A model generated the notes under the pieces. It did no database searches and was not told where the DNA came from. It saw nothing but the letters and a program-made list of their open reading frames with translations. A stretch of 64,000 nt of DNA from an uncultured Eubacteriales bacterium (GTDB lineage: Bacteria > Bacillota > Clostridia > Oscillospirales > Acutalibacteraceae): contig CAOUJG010000002.1 in the NCBI GenBank assembly GCA_948537335.1, positions 1 to 64,000 of the forward strand, written 5' to 3'. Every line of letters starts with the position of its first letter. Position 1 is the stretch's first letter. This document shows, piece by piece, positions 19,696-27,932 of this stretch. A program made the position numbers and the translations under genes.

Positions 19696-19751
19696 AATTA
19701 CATATTTGTAATATGTGTTTCTAAATTGAAACAAAACGGAGGGAACGAAAT

Positions 19752-20900
19752 TTGAAAAAATGCAAAAAAATTCTGTCCGGATTGCTGGCGGTTGGCCTTT
19801 TAGGAAGCTTTTTGAATTTTAATAATGTAGAAAAAATAGGATCTGCGCAGGTCATGGACCCTTATGCAGAGAACGAGATGGAGCGTTTGGAGAGACGCCA
19901 GCGCCAGTTGGCTGCGAAGTCTGATAAATTGAGGGGAAGCATCAGCAGTAAAAAAGCCTACAGAGCCAATATTTTGGAGCAGATGAACCTTTTGCAAAGT
20001 CAAATGAACATATTGGCTGAGAAAATGAACTTGCTCAACCGGGAGATTGCGTCGAAGCAGGCCAGAATGGACGAAGTTCAGCAGAAGTTGGATGAAAACA
20101 TGGCTACCTTGGGCGAGAGGTTGAAGGCTATATATAAGGCTGGCGATATTCCGGAGATTGAGATCTTTTTGAATGTTCGAGATTTTGAGGATCTTATGGA
20201 CAAGGCGGACATGGTTCAAAAACTGAGCAAGTACGACGCTGGATTAATCGATGATTTGAAAGAAAACAGAGCTCAAATCGAGCAGGAGAAAAATGGTTTG
20301 GAGGACCGCAAGAAAGAGGTTGAGGTTTCTAAGTCTGCTTTGGACGCGAAGTCTGAGGAGCTTAACAAAATAAAACGCGAGAACGAACAGATCGCGAAAG
20401 AGCTTTTGCGGCGAGAGTCTAGACTGCGCAGGAGAATAAGCGCGAATGAGGCGCGAAAAAGGAACTTGCAAAGTAATATTTTTAGAGGTAATGCTAACGG
20501 TCGGCCGCAGATTACTAAGGGGAGTGGCCGGTATGCTTGGCCGGTGCCGGGGCATGGGAAGATTTCTTCTGGCTGGGGCGGCAAGCGGCGCCACAACGGA
20601 ATAGATATTTCGGGACCTATTGGAACGCCCGTTATTGCGGCTGCTGATGGTGTTGTGGTTGAGGCTAATAGCTCTAACCGCTGGGGCCATGGTTGGGGCT
20701 ACTATGTGCTTGTTCTTCACGATGACGGCAGCAAGACGATGTATGCGCATTTGAGTAGAGTTTCAGTGAGCCCGGGGCAACGGGTGCAAGCGGGGCAAAC
20801 TATTGGGCTTATGGGTAGCACGGGCCATTCTACTGGGAGCCACCTGCATTTTGGAGTTATGGTAAACGGCAGATGGGTGAATCCTATGCCATTTCTGTGA
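19752..20900 (+). CDS. EnvC/NlpD-like M23 peptidoglycan hydrolase with coiled coil
   Basis: Exported zinc endopeptidase-fold protein, 382 residues, likely acting on peptidoglycan cross-links during division or wall growth. A short signal peptide (MKKCKKILSGLLAVGLLGSF) is followed by a long coiled coil from about residue 38 to 235, rich in Glu, Lys, Gln and Arg. The C-terminal LytM domain (about 255-382) keeps the zinc motifs HNGIDIS and HLHFG and the YAHLS segment, so it appears catalytically competent. The TTG start follows ACGGAGGG. The architecture is that of EnvC or PcsB/CwlO-type hydrolases that partner with FtsEX; no ftsEX is nearby, so the partnership is only inferred. A carboxypeptidase gene follows. 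Confidence 0.9.
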   Translation: MKKCKKILSGLLAVGLLGSFLNFNNVEKIGSAQVMDPYAENEMERLERRQRQLAAKSDKLRGSISSKKAYRANILEQMNLLQSQMNILAEKMNLLNREIASKQARMDEVQQKLDENMATLGERLKAIYKAGDIPEIEIFLNVRDFEDLMDKADMVQKLSKYDAGLIDDLKENRAQIEQEKNGLEDRKKEVEVSKSALDAKSEELNKIKRENEQIAKELLRRESRLRRRISANEARKRNLQSNIFRGNANGRPQITKGSGRYAWPVPGHGKISSGWGGKRRHNGIDISGPIGTPVIAAADGVVVEANSSNRWGHGWGYYVLVLHDDGSKTMYAHLSRVSVSPGQRVQAGQTIGLMGSTGHSTGSHLHFGVMVNGRWVNPMPFL

Positions 20901-20955
20901 AGCTTGGTTAGAATTTTTCAAGTAAAATCGGGCATAATTAATATAGGTTGCCTTA

Positions 20956-20986
20956 AAACCCGAGCTGCGATGGCAGCTGCGGGTTT
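20956..20986 (+). terminator. Terminator-like hairpin just before the VanY-like gene
   Basis: AAACCCG-AGCTGC pairs with GCAGCT-G-CGGGTTT (13 bp with one bulged G, loop GATG) and is followed by GTTTTTTAG, directly merging into the next ribosome site. Confidence 0.8.
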
Positions 20987-21007
20987 GTTTTTTAGGAGAT
21001 TATTTTT

Positions 21008-21811
21008 ATGCCAAAAAAGAAAAATTATTTAAGATATTATAAGAGGACTTACTTGAAGGGCCAGAGCTCGCGGATGAAGGGGAGAATCGTCGGGTTTGCC
21101 GGATTAGTGTTATTTGCGAGTGCCGTTGTTGTGGCGTGCATTTTTGTGAAGATTGAAAGCGAAAACGAAGAGTCGCAAAATGAGGCGTCGCTGGCGATGA
21201 ATCAGGCGGTGAGCGTTAAGAAAAAACGGCTGAGGACGGACTTTAGCGCGTGGAACAAGTCTTGCGATTGGCTGCTGGTTGTGGTTAACAACATGAACGA
21301 GATGCCTGATTATTACGCGCCGCGGCTTAAGCAGATTGGCGATGTGGAGGTGGATGAGCGGATTATGCCAGCGCTTAGCGAGATGCTGCGAGAGGCGAGC
21401 AAAAGTGGCGTGAAGCTGTGGATTTCTTTGGGGTACAGAAGCAAGGAGCGGCAGGAGCGCTTATTTAACGCGGAGGTTGAAAAATTTTTGCAGTCTGGGG
21501 TGGCGAAGGACCAAGCGAGGGAGCTGGCTTTTAGAAATGTCTCTGCGCCGTGGTACAACGAGCATAACACTGGGCTGGCTGTGGACTTTAACGCCGCCGG
21601 AGAAGAATTTTTGGCGACGCCGGAATACCAGTGGCTGCGCGATAATTGCGAAAAGTTCGGGTTTATTGCAAGATACGAAAAGGAAAAGGAGTCGGTGACC
21701 GGCAGAGCAGCCGAGCCTGGGCACCTTAGATACGTTGGCGAAGAGCACGCTGCGGCCATGAAGGCAAAGAATCTATGTTTGGAGGAGTATGTTTCGGGGC
21801 TGATCCGCTGA
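21008..21811 (+). CDS. D-alanyl-D-alanine carboxypeptidase, VanY/M15B family
   Basis: Membrane-anchored zinc carboxypeptidase trimming the terminal D-Ala of peptidoglycan stems, 267 residues. A basic N-terminus and one transmembrane segment (about residues 26-47) precede the extracellular M15 domain. Family motifs are present: SLGYRSKERQ near 140, EHNTGLAVDF near 183-192 (the SxHxxGxAxD signature, with Glu in place of Ser) and EPGHLRYVG near 236-244. The start has TTTAGGAGA nine bases upstream. A strong hairpin with a T tract sits right before that site, so expression probably depends on read-through or a promoter overlapping the preceding gene end. No vanA or vanB-type resistance genes are nearby, so a housekeeping wall role is likelier than glycopeptide resistance. 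Confidence 0.88.
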   Translation: MPKKKNYLRYYKRTYLKGQSSRMKGRIVGFAGLVLFASAVVVACIFVKIESENEESQNEASLAMNQAVSVKKKRLRTDFSAWNKSCDWLLVVVNNMNEMPDYYAPRLKQIGDVEVDERIMPALSEMLREASKSGVKLWISLGYRSKERQERLFNAEVEKFLQSGVAKDQARELAFRNVSAPWYNEHNTGLAVDFNAAGEEFLATPEYQWLRDNCEKFGFIARYEKEKESVTGRAAEPGHLRYVGEEHAAAMKAKNLCLEEYVSGLIR

Positions 21812-21826
21812 GCTGTTGCGGTGGGG

Positions 21827-21855
21827 TTGGATAAAATCGAAAATTCTGCTATAAT
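21827..21855 (+). promoter_or_regulatory. gltX promoter
   Basis: TTGGAT-17-TATAAT, about 45 bases before the start codon. Confidence 0.7.
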
Positions 21856-21899
21856 TGTTTTGGAGGCCGCGAGTTTACTAGTTTGAAGGGATGAAAAAT

Positions 21900-23366
21900 A
21901 TGTCGCAAAGCAAAGTGAGGACGAGGTTCGCGCCCAGCCCGACGGGGTTTATGCATGTTGGGAATTTGCGAACGGCGCTGTATGAGTATTTGATAGCTAA
22001 GTCTTGTGGTGGAGATTTTATCTTGAGGATTGAGGATACCGACAGAGAGCGGTTAGTACCAGGTGCCATCGACGTAATATATGAAACCATGCGGAAAGTG
22101 GGCCTTAGGCACGACGAAGGACCTGATATTGGCGGGAATTATGGACCATACGTCCAGAGTGAGCGCCAGAGTTTATATAAGGAGAAGGCCGAGGAGCTGG
22201 TGCGATCGGGCAAGGCGTACTATTGCTTCTGCACGAAAGAGCGGTTGGCGGGTCTGCACGATGAGCAGAGCGAGAAGGGCGAGTTTGCCGGCGGGTATGA
22301 CAGGCACTGCCGGGATTTGCCTCAGGCGGAGGTGGATGCGCTTTTGCGGGCTGGAACGCCGTATGTTATCCGTCAGAAGGTACCTCTGGAGGGCTCCACG
22401 ACCTTTGTGGACTCTGTTTATGGCGAAATAACGGTCGCGAACAGCGAGATAGAGGACCAGATCCTGCTGAAGAACGACGGGTACCCTACATACAATTTCG
22501 CGAACGTCGTGGATGACCACGCAATGCGGATTACGCACGTTGTGAGGGGGAGCGAGTATTTGTCGTCGACGCCGAAGTACAACCTTTTGTATGAGGCTTT
22601 TGGCTGGGAGACGCCGACGTATGTGCATTTGCCGCTGATTATGGGAAAGAACGCGGATGGCACGACCTCGAAGCTCTCGAAGAGGCATGGTTCTGTGGGG
22701 TTCGAGGACTTGGTGCGGCAGGGCTATTTGCCCGAGGCGATCGTGAATTACGTGGCGCTGCTGGGCTGGTGCCCGCAGGAAAACCGCGAGATCTTCACGC
22801 TTTCGGAGCTTGTTTCGGCTTTTTCGGTGGAGCGCATCTGCAAGTCGCCGGCCGTGTTTGATTTTGACAAGCTCAACTGGTTCAATGCAGAGTACATCCG
22901 GGCGATGCCGCTTGAGGAGTTCGCAAAGCTTGCGGAGCCGCAGTTTAGGTCGGCCATACGAGGGGAGCTTGACTGGATTAAGGTGGCCGCAATATTGCAG
23001 CAGCGGGTTGACGTTTTGACGCAGATCCGAGATATGGTGAGATTTTTGGGCGAGCTTAAGGATTACGACAGGGCGCTGTTTGTGAACAAAAAGAGCAAGA
23101 CGGATTTGGAGAATTCCGTTGTGATGCTGAGAAGTGCTATTGAGGAGCTTTCGAAGCTCGATGACTGGAGCCATGACGCTATTCATGATTGCTTAATTGA
23201 ATTGGCGGAACGCTTGGGAGTCAAAAATGGCACTGTTATGTGGCCGGTGAGGATAGCGGCATCGGGGCAACAGGTGACGCCTGGCGGAGCTATTGAGATT
23301 TTGGAGATTTTGGGGAAAGAAGAGTCTTTAAAAAGGCTTGAGGCTGGGCTTAAGAAGCTAATGTAA
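21900..23366 (+). CDS. gltX: Glutamate-tRNA ligase
   Basis: Class I synthetase charging tRNA-Glu, 488 residues, normal length. The HIGH-type signature is FAPSPTGFMHVGNLRTAL at the N-terminus, and the KMSKS-type loop is SKLSKRHG near residue 258. FILRIEDTD is also typical. The second ATG (21900) is used because GAAGGG abuts the first. glnS follows 80 bases downstream. Since a separate glutaminyl synthetase is present, this enzyme is probably discriminating for tRNA-Glu, though gatCAB could exist elsewhere. Confidence 0.96.
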   Translation: MSQSKVRTRFAPSPTGFMHVGNLRTALYEYLIAKSCGGDFILRIEDTDRERLVPGAIDVIYETMRKVGLRHDEGPDIGGNYGPYVQSERQSLYKEKAEELVRSGKAYYCFCTKERLAGLHDEQSEKGEFAGGYDRHCRDLPQAEVDALLRAGTPYVIRQKVPLEGSTTFVDSVYGEITVANSEIEDQILLKNDGYPTYNFANVVDDHAMRITHVVRGSEYLSSTPKYNLLYEAFGWETPTYVHLPLIMGKNADGTTSKLSKRHGSVGFEDLVRQGYLPEAIVNYVALLGWCPQENREIFTLSELVSAFSVERICKSPAVFDFDKLNWFNAEYIRAMPLEEFAKLAEPQFRSAIRGELDWIKVAAILQQRVDVLTQIRDMVRFLGELKDYDRALFVNKKSKTDLENSVVMLRSAIEELSKLDDWSHDAIHDCLIELAERLGVKNGTVMWPVRIAASGQQVTPGGAIEILEILGKEESLKRLEAGLKKLM

Positions 23367-23446
23367 CTTTATTTTTGCTAATATGGCGGGATTAAGCGCG
23401 ATGGTTTGGCTGTGATCTTAGATTTTATGCTGTGTGGAGTGGTTTT

Positions 23447-25147
23447 ATGGAGGAGAAGAGTGCGAATTTGGCGGGCTTTTTGGATGAAAACAATAATTTT
23501 ATCAAGGATATCGTCAAGGAGGACATGAGGCCGGGCGGCCGCTGCTATGGCGAGAAGATCCACACTCGGTTCCCGCCCGAGCCGAATGGATACCTGCACA
23601 TCGGGCACGCAAAGGCCATTTGCATTGATTTTGGCTTGGCGGCGCAGTTTGGAGGCATTTGTAATCTGCGTATGGACGACACAAACCCCGCGAAGGAAGA
23701 TGTGGAGTACGTTGAGGCGATAAAAGAGGACATAAAATGGCTTGGGTTCGACTGGGAGGACCGTTTTTATTTTGCGTCGGACTATTTTGAGGAGATGTAT
23801 GAGTTTGCCTGCGAGCTGATAGGCAAGGGGCTGGCGTATGTTTGCGAGATGACACCGGAGGAGGTGAAGGCGAACCGTGGGGATCTTTCTGCGGCGGCGG
23901 TGAGCTTTTATCGCGACAGGCCTCGGGCGGAGAGCTTGGACTTGTTTAAACGCATGCGGGCTGGGGAGTTTGCCGATGGTGCTATGACTTTACGGGCGAA
24001 GATTGACCTTGCGTCGGGCAACTTTAACATGCGAGACCCGGTGCTGTACCGAATCAACCATTCGCAGCATCACCGGACGCGCGACAAATGGTGCATCTAC
24101 CCGATGTACGACTATGCGCACCCCATTGAGGACGCCCTGGAGGGGATTACGCATTCGCTGTGCACGCTGGAGTTCGAGGATCACCGGCCGCTGTACGATT
24201 GGGTGATAAACAACGTGAGCGTGCCGCACAAGCCCCGGCAGATCGAGTTCGCGCGGCTTGGGATAAACCACACCGTGATGAGCAAGCGGAAGTTGCGCGC
24301 GCTGGTTGAGAAAGGCTTTGTAGCGGGGTGGGATGACCCAAGGATGCCAACGCTGTGCGGGCTGAGGCGGCGCGGGTATACTCCGGCGTCTATTCGGAAT
24401 TTTTGTGAGAGAATTGGCGTGGCGAAGGTAAACAGCACGGCTGATTACGGCTTTTTGGAGCACTGCCTGCGTGAGGACTTGAACCAGAACGCCAGGCGGG
24501 CGATGGCGGTGCTGCGGCCGGTAAAGCTGATCATCACGAATTATCCGGAGGGCCAGGCGGAGAGCTTTGAGGTCGAAAATAACCCGAATCGCCCAGAGGA
24601 TGGCACGCGGCAGATCACGTTCTCGCGGGAGTTGTTTATCGAGTCAGACGACTTTATGCAGGATCCGATTAAGGGGTACTTTCGGATGTTTCCGGGAAAT
24701 GAAGTTCGGTTGAAGAGTGCCTATGTTGTGCGGTGCACGGGCAGCAAAACCGACGAAAATGGCAATGTGGTGGAGGTTTACGCTGAGTACGACCCCGAGA
24801 CTATCGGTGGCAACACGCCGGACGGCAGAAAGGTGAAGGGAACCATCCATTGGGTGGACGCAAAGAATGCTGTGGATGCGGAAGTTCGGCTGTATAACGA
24901 GCTTTTTACGGTTTCGGACCCGGAGGGGCAAGAAGGTGAATTCTCGGAGTATGTGAATCCGCAGTCGTTGGAGGTTTTGACGGACTGCAAGGTGGAGCGC
25001 TCGTTGGCGGACGCAAAGGCGCCGTATAACTTTCAGTTTATGCGGTTGGGCTACTTTTGCGTGGACAATGTCGACAGCAAGCTCGAGCGGCTGGTGTTTA
25101 ACCGATCTGTTTCGCTGAAGGATGGCTTTAAACCGGGCAAGAAATAA
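23447..25147 (+). CDS. glnS: Glutamine-tRNA ligase
   Basis: Class I synthetase charging tRNA-Gln directly, 566 residues. It contains the GlnRS signature [16 protein letters not shown] with a canonical [13 protein letters not shown], and the KMSKS variant VMSKRKL near residue 278. The C-terminal anticodon-binding beta barrels are complete (ending [13 protein letters not shown]). The ATG at 23447 is seven bases after a GGAG; an in-frame GTG five codons earlier is less likely. Most Firmicutes lack GlnRS and use the amidotransferase route, so its presence is notable. A strong terminator follows at 25169. Confidence 0.95.
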   Translation: MEEKSANLAGFLDENNNFIKDIVKEDMRPGGRCYGEKIHTRFPPEPNGYLHIGHAKAICIDFGLAAQFGGICNLRMDDTNPAKEDVEYVEAIKEDIKWLGFDWEDRFYFASDYFEEMYEFACELIGKGLAYVCEMTPEEVKANRGDLSAAAVSFYRDRPRAESLDLFKRMRAGEFADGAMTLRAKIDLASGNFNMRDPVLYRINHSQHHRTRDKWCIYPMYDYAHPIEDALEGITHSLCTLEFEDHRPLYDWVINNVSVPHKPRQIEFARLGINHTVMSKRKLRALVEKGFVAGWDDPRMPTLCGLRRRGYTPASIRNFCERIGVAKVNSTADYGFLEHCLREDLNQNARRAMAVLRPVKLIITNYPEGQAESFEVENNPNRPEDGTRQITFSRELFIESDDFMQDPIKGYFRMFPGNEVRLKSAYVVRCTGSKTDENGNVVEVYAEYDPETIGGNTPDGRKVKGTIHWVDAKNAVDAEVRLYNELFTVSDPEGQEGEFSEYVNPQSLEVLTDCKVERSLADAKAPYNFQFMRLGYFCVDNVDSKLERLVFNRSVSLKDGFKPGKK

Positions 25148-25168
25148 GTTTTTGCCAAATATAAAGTT

Positions 25169-25201
25169 CCCCTATGTTAAGCGGATGGCTTAGCGTAGGG
25201 G
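25169..25201. terminator. Strong terminator between glnS and the facing small operon
   Basis: CCCCTATGTTAAGC pairs with GCTTAGCGTAGGGG (14 bp, two G-T) over loop GGATG. ATTTTCTG follows on the plus strand and AACTTTATATTTGG on the minus strand. Confidence 0.8.
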
Positions 25202-25223
25202 ATTTTCTGCTGTTAATATGGAT

Positions 25224-25529
25224 TTATTTAGATAGAATGTAGTAGTCGAGGAGCTTGTAAAGCCGAGTACGGGCTTTTTTGATGTGCCGCGAGGCGGTGG
25301 ATTTGCCTATGCCCAGCTTTAATGCGATTTCTGTGACGGTTAGATTTTTGTAATATCGCATGATGATGCACTGCTGTTGACGTTCGGTCAGTTCGCCTTC
25401 TATAATCTTAGACAAAATGCGAAGAAGCTGCTTGTGCTCGGCCTCGTTTGTAAAATGCATACTCTTGTTGTACTCCATCATTCCGGCGACGGACTCGGTA
25501 AATTCGTTCAGTGTCGTTTTAGTATTCAT
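25224..25529 (-). CDS. Sigma-70 region 4-like HTH protein
   Basis: A 101-residue protein whose C-terminal half matches sigma region 4 or phage late-activator proteins: GELTERQQQCIIMRYYKNLTVTEIALKLGIGKSTASRHIKKARTRL (about residues 46-90), a helix-turn-helix with the usual TxxEIAxxLGIxxSTxSRxxxRA pattern. The N-terminal half is short and helical, with no region 2, so it cannot be a complete sigma factor. It overlaps the end of the preceding 72-codon gene by 11 bases, forming a two-gene operon. That operon faces away from the Xre regulator. It probably regulates transcription; the target is unknown. Confidence 0.7.
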   Translation of the reverse strand: MNTKTTLNEFTESVAGMMEYNKSMHFTNEAEHKQLLRILSKIIEGELTERQQQCIIMRYYKNLTVTEIALKLGIGKSTASRHIKKARTRLYKLLDYYILSK

Positions 25530-25737
25530 CTTTCAAATCTCTTCTTTCACAAAGTTTTAAGTATTCGCTGGTGTGTTTCAAATCGAGACAAATCGAATAT
25601 AGGATGGAAACTCGGCGTTTGACCTCTCTTTCGTCTGGCGGATCGGCGTATTTTAGCTGGCGCCGCAGGTTTTTGACGTATTTTGAAATGTGCTTGTACT
25701 CCAAAAAATATTGCGCATAAAGTTGTTTGTAGTTCAT
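25519..25737 (-). CDS. Small helical protein of unknown function, 72 residues
   Basis: The start is ATG 25737 behind CGGAGGT. It is highly charged, rich in Tyr, Lys, Arg and Leu and predicted all-helical, with no signal peptide or transmembrane segment. It lies directly upstream of, and overlaps, the sigma-region-4-like gene, so the pair is probably translationally coupled. A palindrome resembling that in the Xre promoter (25756-25768) sits 19 bases upstream of its start. No family recognised. Confidence 0.6.
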   Translation of the reverse strand: MNYKQLYAQYFLEYKHISKYVKNLRRQLKYADPPDEREVKRRVSILYSICLDLKHTSEYLKLCERRDLKDEY

Positions 25738-25755
25738 AGCGACCTCCGATTTTGC

Positions 25756-25768
25756 ACACGTTAAGTGT
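25756..25768. promoter_or_regulatory. Operator-like palindrome A
   Basis: ACACGTTAAGTGT (outer ACAC/GTGT arms) lies in the leader of the minus-strand pair. It matches palindrome B at 25976-25988 in 10 of 13 positions. Inferred binding site of the Xre regulator. Confidence 0.35.
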
Positions 25769-25969
25769 ATAAAATGACACAAATGTACACTAATAAAACC
25801 ATTAATTAAACAAAAATACATGCGATTCGCAATAAAAAATAGCAGGTGTTAATAGTTGAATATTAGCATTTAACGACTAAAATGTCAACGCTAAAATGCG
25901 GATTTTAATGATTATGAGTGAAAATATGGTGTAGAAATTTGAGCGAAAATAATGTGAAAAATAAATAAG

Positions 25970-25998
25970 TTGCATACACGAAACGTGTGTGATATAAT
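25970..25998 (+). promoter_or_regulatory. Promoter of the Xre regulator gene with palindrome in its spacer
   Basis: TTGCAT-17-TATAAT. The spacer contains the perfect inverted repeat ACACG-AAA-CGTGT at 25976-25988, an ideal position for a repressor to block RNA polymerase. Autoregulation by the encoded Xre protein is inferred. Confidence 0.65.
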
Positions 25999-26038
25999 TT
26001 ACGTAACAAAAAGTTGCAAAAAGGAGAGTTTGGTAGAT

Positions 26039-26416
26039 ATGTTTAGCGAAAAATTCAAGAAATTACGGCAGTCACAAGGTCTGACGCAGGTGCAAATGGC
26101 GGACAAGCTAGAAGTTTCGCCTTCGGCCATAGGAATGTACGAGCAGGGCAGAAGAAAGCCCGACAGCGACATGCTGAAGAAGATCTGCCAGATGTTCAAC
26201 GTGAGTGTGGATTATTTGCTGGATGTGTCGGTTAATCGCGAGGCTGAGGAGAAGTCTGTGACGGACTTTATAGACGAAATCACCTATACACTGAGGGCTC
26301 AAAAGGGGTTAATGTTCAACGGCAAGCCTATTACCGCCAGGGACAAGGAGAAAATTGCTCAGGCAATAAAGCTCGCGACCGCCATAGCGGTGTCTAGCAG
26401 TGGTTTGGAAGATTAG
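26039..26416 (+). CDS. Xre/cI-type HTH transcriptional regulator
   Basis: 125 residues. The N-terminal helix-turn-helix (about 4-60: FKKLRQSQGLTQVQMADKLEV, then SPSAIGMYEQGRRKP) is of the lambda-repressor/SinR class, followed by DMLKKICQMFNVSVDYLLDV and a short C-terminal helical part. The start could be ATG 26039 or the in-frame TTG 26030; AAGGAGAG at 26021-26028 fits the ATG loosely and the TTG too closely. An ImmA/IrrE-like protease gene follows, the arrangement of ImmR-ImmA in ICEBs1 and many prophages, where the protease inactivates the repressor. No integrase is nearby, so this may be a stand-alone stress switch or an element remnant. Confidence 0.85.
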   Translation: MFSEKFKKLRQSQGLTQVQMADKLEVSPSAIGMYEQGRRKPDSDMLKKICQMFNVSVDYLLDVSVNREAEEKSVTDFIDEITYTLRAQKGLMFNGKPITARDKEKIAQAIKLATAIAVSSSGLED

Positions 26417-26499
26417 GTTGTGATGTTTGCGCGGTTTAGCTTAATTTTTTTGACGAAAATGGCAAGGGGGCGGAGGGCATAAAAGATTTTGTTCATAGT

Positions 26500-26805
26500 T
26501 TGATAGAAAAGTATGGAACGAATTCTCCTTTTGAGCTGTGCAAAAAACTGAATATAAACGTGCTGTTTGTGGACTTGCCAGAAAATGTTAACGGTTTTTT
26601 TCTAAATTCGAAAATTAAAAGTTCCATATTGATAAAGAAAAGCCTGTCTGCGCGCCAAAGAGAGGCCGTCTGTGCGCACGAGCTGGCTCATGCCCTGCTG
26701 CATAGCTGCGTTAATAGTATAAATTGCGAGGAGCAAAATCCCGACTATATTTTGCGCCTGGAGGACGAGGCTAACGATTTTTGTAGACTTTTATTAGAAA
26801 ATTAG
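26500..26805 (+). CDS. ImmA/IrrE-like zinc metallopeptidase, short form
   Basis: The zinc motif is HELAHALLH (about residues 60-68 from the TTG), and the third ligand is expected in LEDEANDF. At 101 residues it is shorter than typical ImmA (about 130-170) and ends just after the conserved zinc-binding helix. The best ribosome site (CGGAGGG at 26471-26477) lies before an in-frame ATA at 26479. Reading from there adds seven residues (IKDFVHS) that match the usual family beginning, so a rare start codon or a mutated ATG is possible. It is downstream of the Xre gene, whose product is the likely substrate. Confidence 0.7.
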   Translation: MIEKYGTNSPFELCKKLNINVLFVDLPENVNGFFLNSKIKSSILIKKSLSARQREAVCAHELAHALLHSCVNSINCEEQNPDYILRLEDEANDFCRLLLEN

Positions 26806-26808
26806 CGG

Positions 26809-26837
26809 TTTACTTTTATATTTTAAGATGGTATAAT
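26809..26837 (+). promoter_or_regulatory. Promoter of the 26890 gene
   Basis: TTTACT-17-TATAAT with an AAGATGG spacer end. It starts within the last codons of the metallopeptidase intergenic zone. Confidence 0.6.
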
Positions 26838-26889
26838 AAAAAATATACAAAAAGCGAACAACGAACAAATATTCTTAGGAGGAATGCGT

Positions 26890-27273
26890 ATGCCACCAGG
26901 AATATCCTTTGTTTTGGCGTTGCTGTTGCTTGCTGGAGTAGGAGTCTCGGAAAGAAGTTTTAGTAAAGATCATTGCAAACTGGATTGCAACGTAGCGCAT
27001 GCGGGTGCCGATTGGTTGCAGGAGGAAAAGGAAATATTGCTGCAAGAGAGAAGCAAGTTGCTAGCAGAAAGAGCCCGAGTAGAGGGGGATCTGCAGAATT
27101 TGGAGAGGCCCGTGACTATAGGGATCATTGGCAACGAGGTTTGGCGCAACAGGTTTAAGCTTTTTTCGAGAAATAGATTAAAGGCTATAAGCCAAAGAAT
27201 AAACTTTATTGATCGTAGTGTAAGCAAGATAGAAGAGGCGCAGGAGACGTTTAAGAAGGTTCGCGAAAAATAA
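26890..27273 (+). CDS. Exported or membrane-anchored coiled-coil protein, 127 residues
   Basis: The second of two ATGs (26890) is favoured as it is seven bases from AGGAGG. Residues 1-20 form a hydrophobic signal or anchor segment. Two cysteines (CKLDC) follow near residue 31. From about residue 45 a charged heptad-like segment (EEKEILLQERSKLLAERARVE) suggests a coiled coil, then a short hydrophobic bend (VTIGIIG) and a second basic helical stretch. No family recognised. It is the first in a run of small single-gene units with their own promoters. Confidence 0.6.
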   Translation: MPPGISFVLALLLLAGVGVSERSFSKDHCKLDCNVAHAGADWLQEEKEILLQERSKLLAERARVEGDLQNLERPVTIGIIGNEVWRNRFKLFSRNRLKAISQRINFIDRSVSKIEEAQETFKKVREK

Positions 27274-27333
27274 TAGTTTTATGGTATAATATATTTTGGA
27301 GCATCGGTAAAAAATACAAAGGGGATGACGTTT

Positions 27334-27684
27334 TTGGATAATCAGGCGGTAGATACGTATTTGGTTGCAAATCAGAAATATTTTCCGCAAGAGAAAATCT
27401 TGTTTTTGCGAGATAAACTTTTGGAGTTGGACGAAAAAAGGTTTTCGCTCTTATTTGCGCTGGAGTTAAGGGATCCCTTTGTTTTGATTATTGTGTCCAT
27501 ATTTTTGGGGCAATTTGGAATCGACAGATTTTTGCTAAATGATGTGGCCATGGGCGTTCTCAAGCTGATAACTTGCGGAGGCTGCGGTATTTGGACTATT
27601 GCGGACTGGATTTTGATAATGGACAAAACCAAGAAGTATAACTTTGACAGAGTGATGGGAGTTATTGGCGGCAATTGCTTTTAA
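27334..27684 (+). CDS. TM2 domain protein
   Basis: The C-terminal half is a TM2 domain: two membrane helices with the connecting signature FLGQFGIDRFLL, then VLKLITCGGCGIWTIADWILI (about residues 55-100). The soluble N-terminal part contains VDTYLVANQKYFPQEK, shared with the paralogue at 27933. The TTG at 27334 is nine bases after GGGG; ATG 27325 is possible but touches the ribosome site. An extended -10 TGGTATAAT lies at 27282-27290. There is no signal peptide, so the N-terminus is probably cytoplasmic. The role of bacterial TM2 proteins is not established. Confidence 0.8.
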   Translation: MDNQAVDTYLVANQKYFPQEKILFLRDKLLELDEKRFSLLFALELRDPFVLIIVSIFLGQFGIDRFLLNDVAMGVLKLITCGGCGIWTIADWILIMDKTKKYNFDRVMGVIGGNCF

Positions 27685-27840
27685 TATGGCTTAAGGTGGC
27701 AGCGTTGCTCGAGAAATTTATCGGGTAATGTTGCTGCTTTCGCATTATTTGGTATGTGGACATTTGATGTTAAATGTCCACAAAAATACAAAATTAATAA
27801 TTTGTGATTTAGTGATTGATACAGAATAAATTTTTATGTA

Positions 27841-27869
27841 TTGATGTTTTAAATTCTTTGTGCTATAAT
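27841..27869 (+). promoter_or_regulatory. Promoter of the second TM2 gene
   Basis: TTGATG-17-TATAAT, ending TTTGTGCTATAATAA, nearly identical to the -10 region at 268-296. Confidence 0.65.
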
Positions 27870-27932
27870 AACAATTATTAAAACTGATTTTTATTAATAC
27901 TTACTAGCTAAAAAAGAAAGGTTGATTAATTT

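Larger units (their letters stand above)
19385..19751 (+). other. 367-base AT-rich intergenic region
   Basis: It contains the tuf terminator, a WalR-like direct repeat (19483-19499), a promoter (19667-19695) and the ribosome site of the peptidase gene. No gene is seen. Confidence 0.5.

Noticed and set aside
21008..21811. Vancomycin resistance gene vanY
   Set aside because: The family matches, but no vanH, vanA, vanX or sensor genes are nearby; a general D,D-carboxypeptidase role is more likely.
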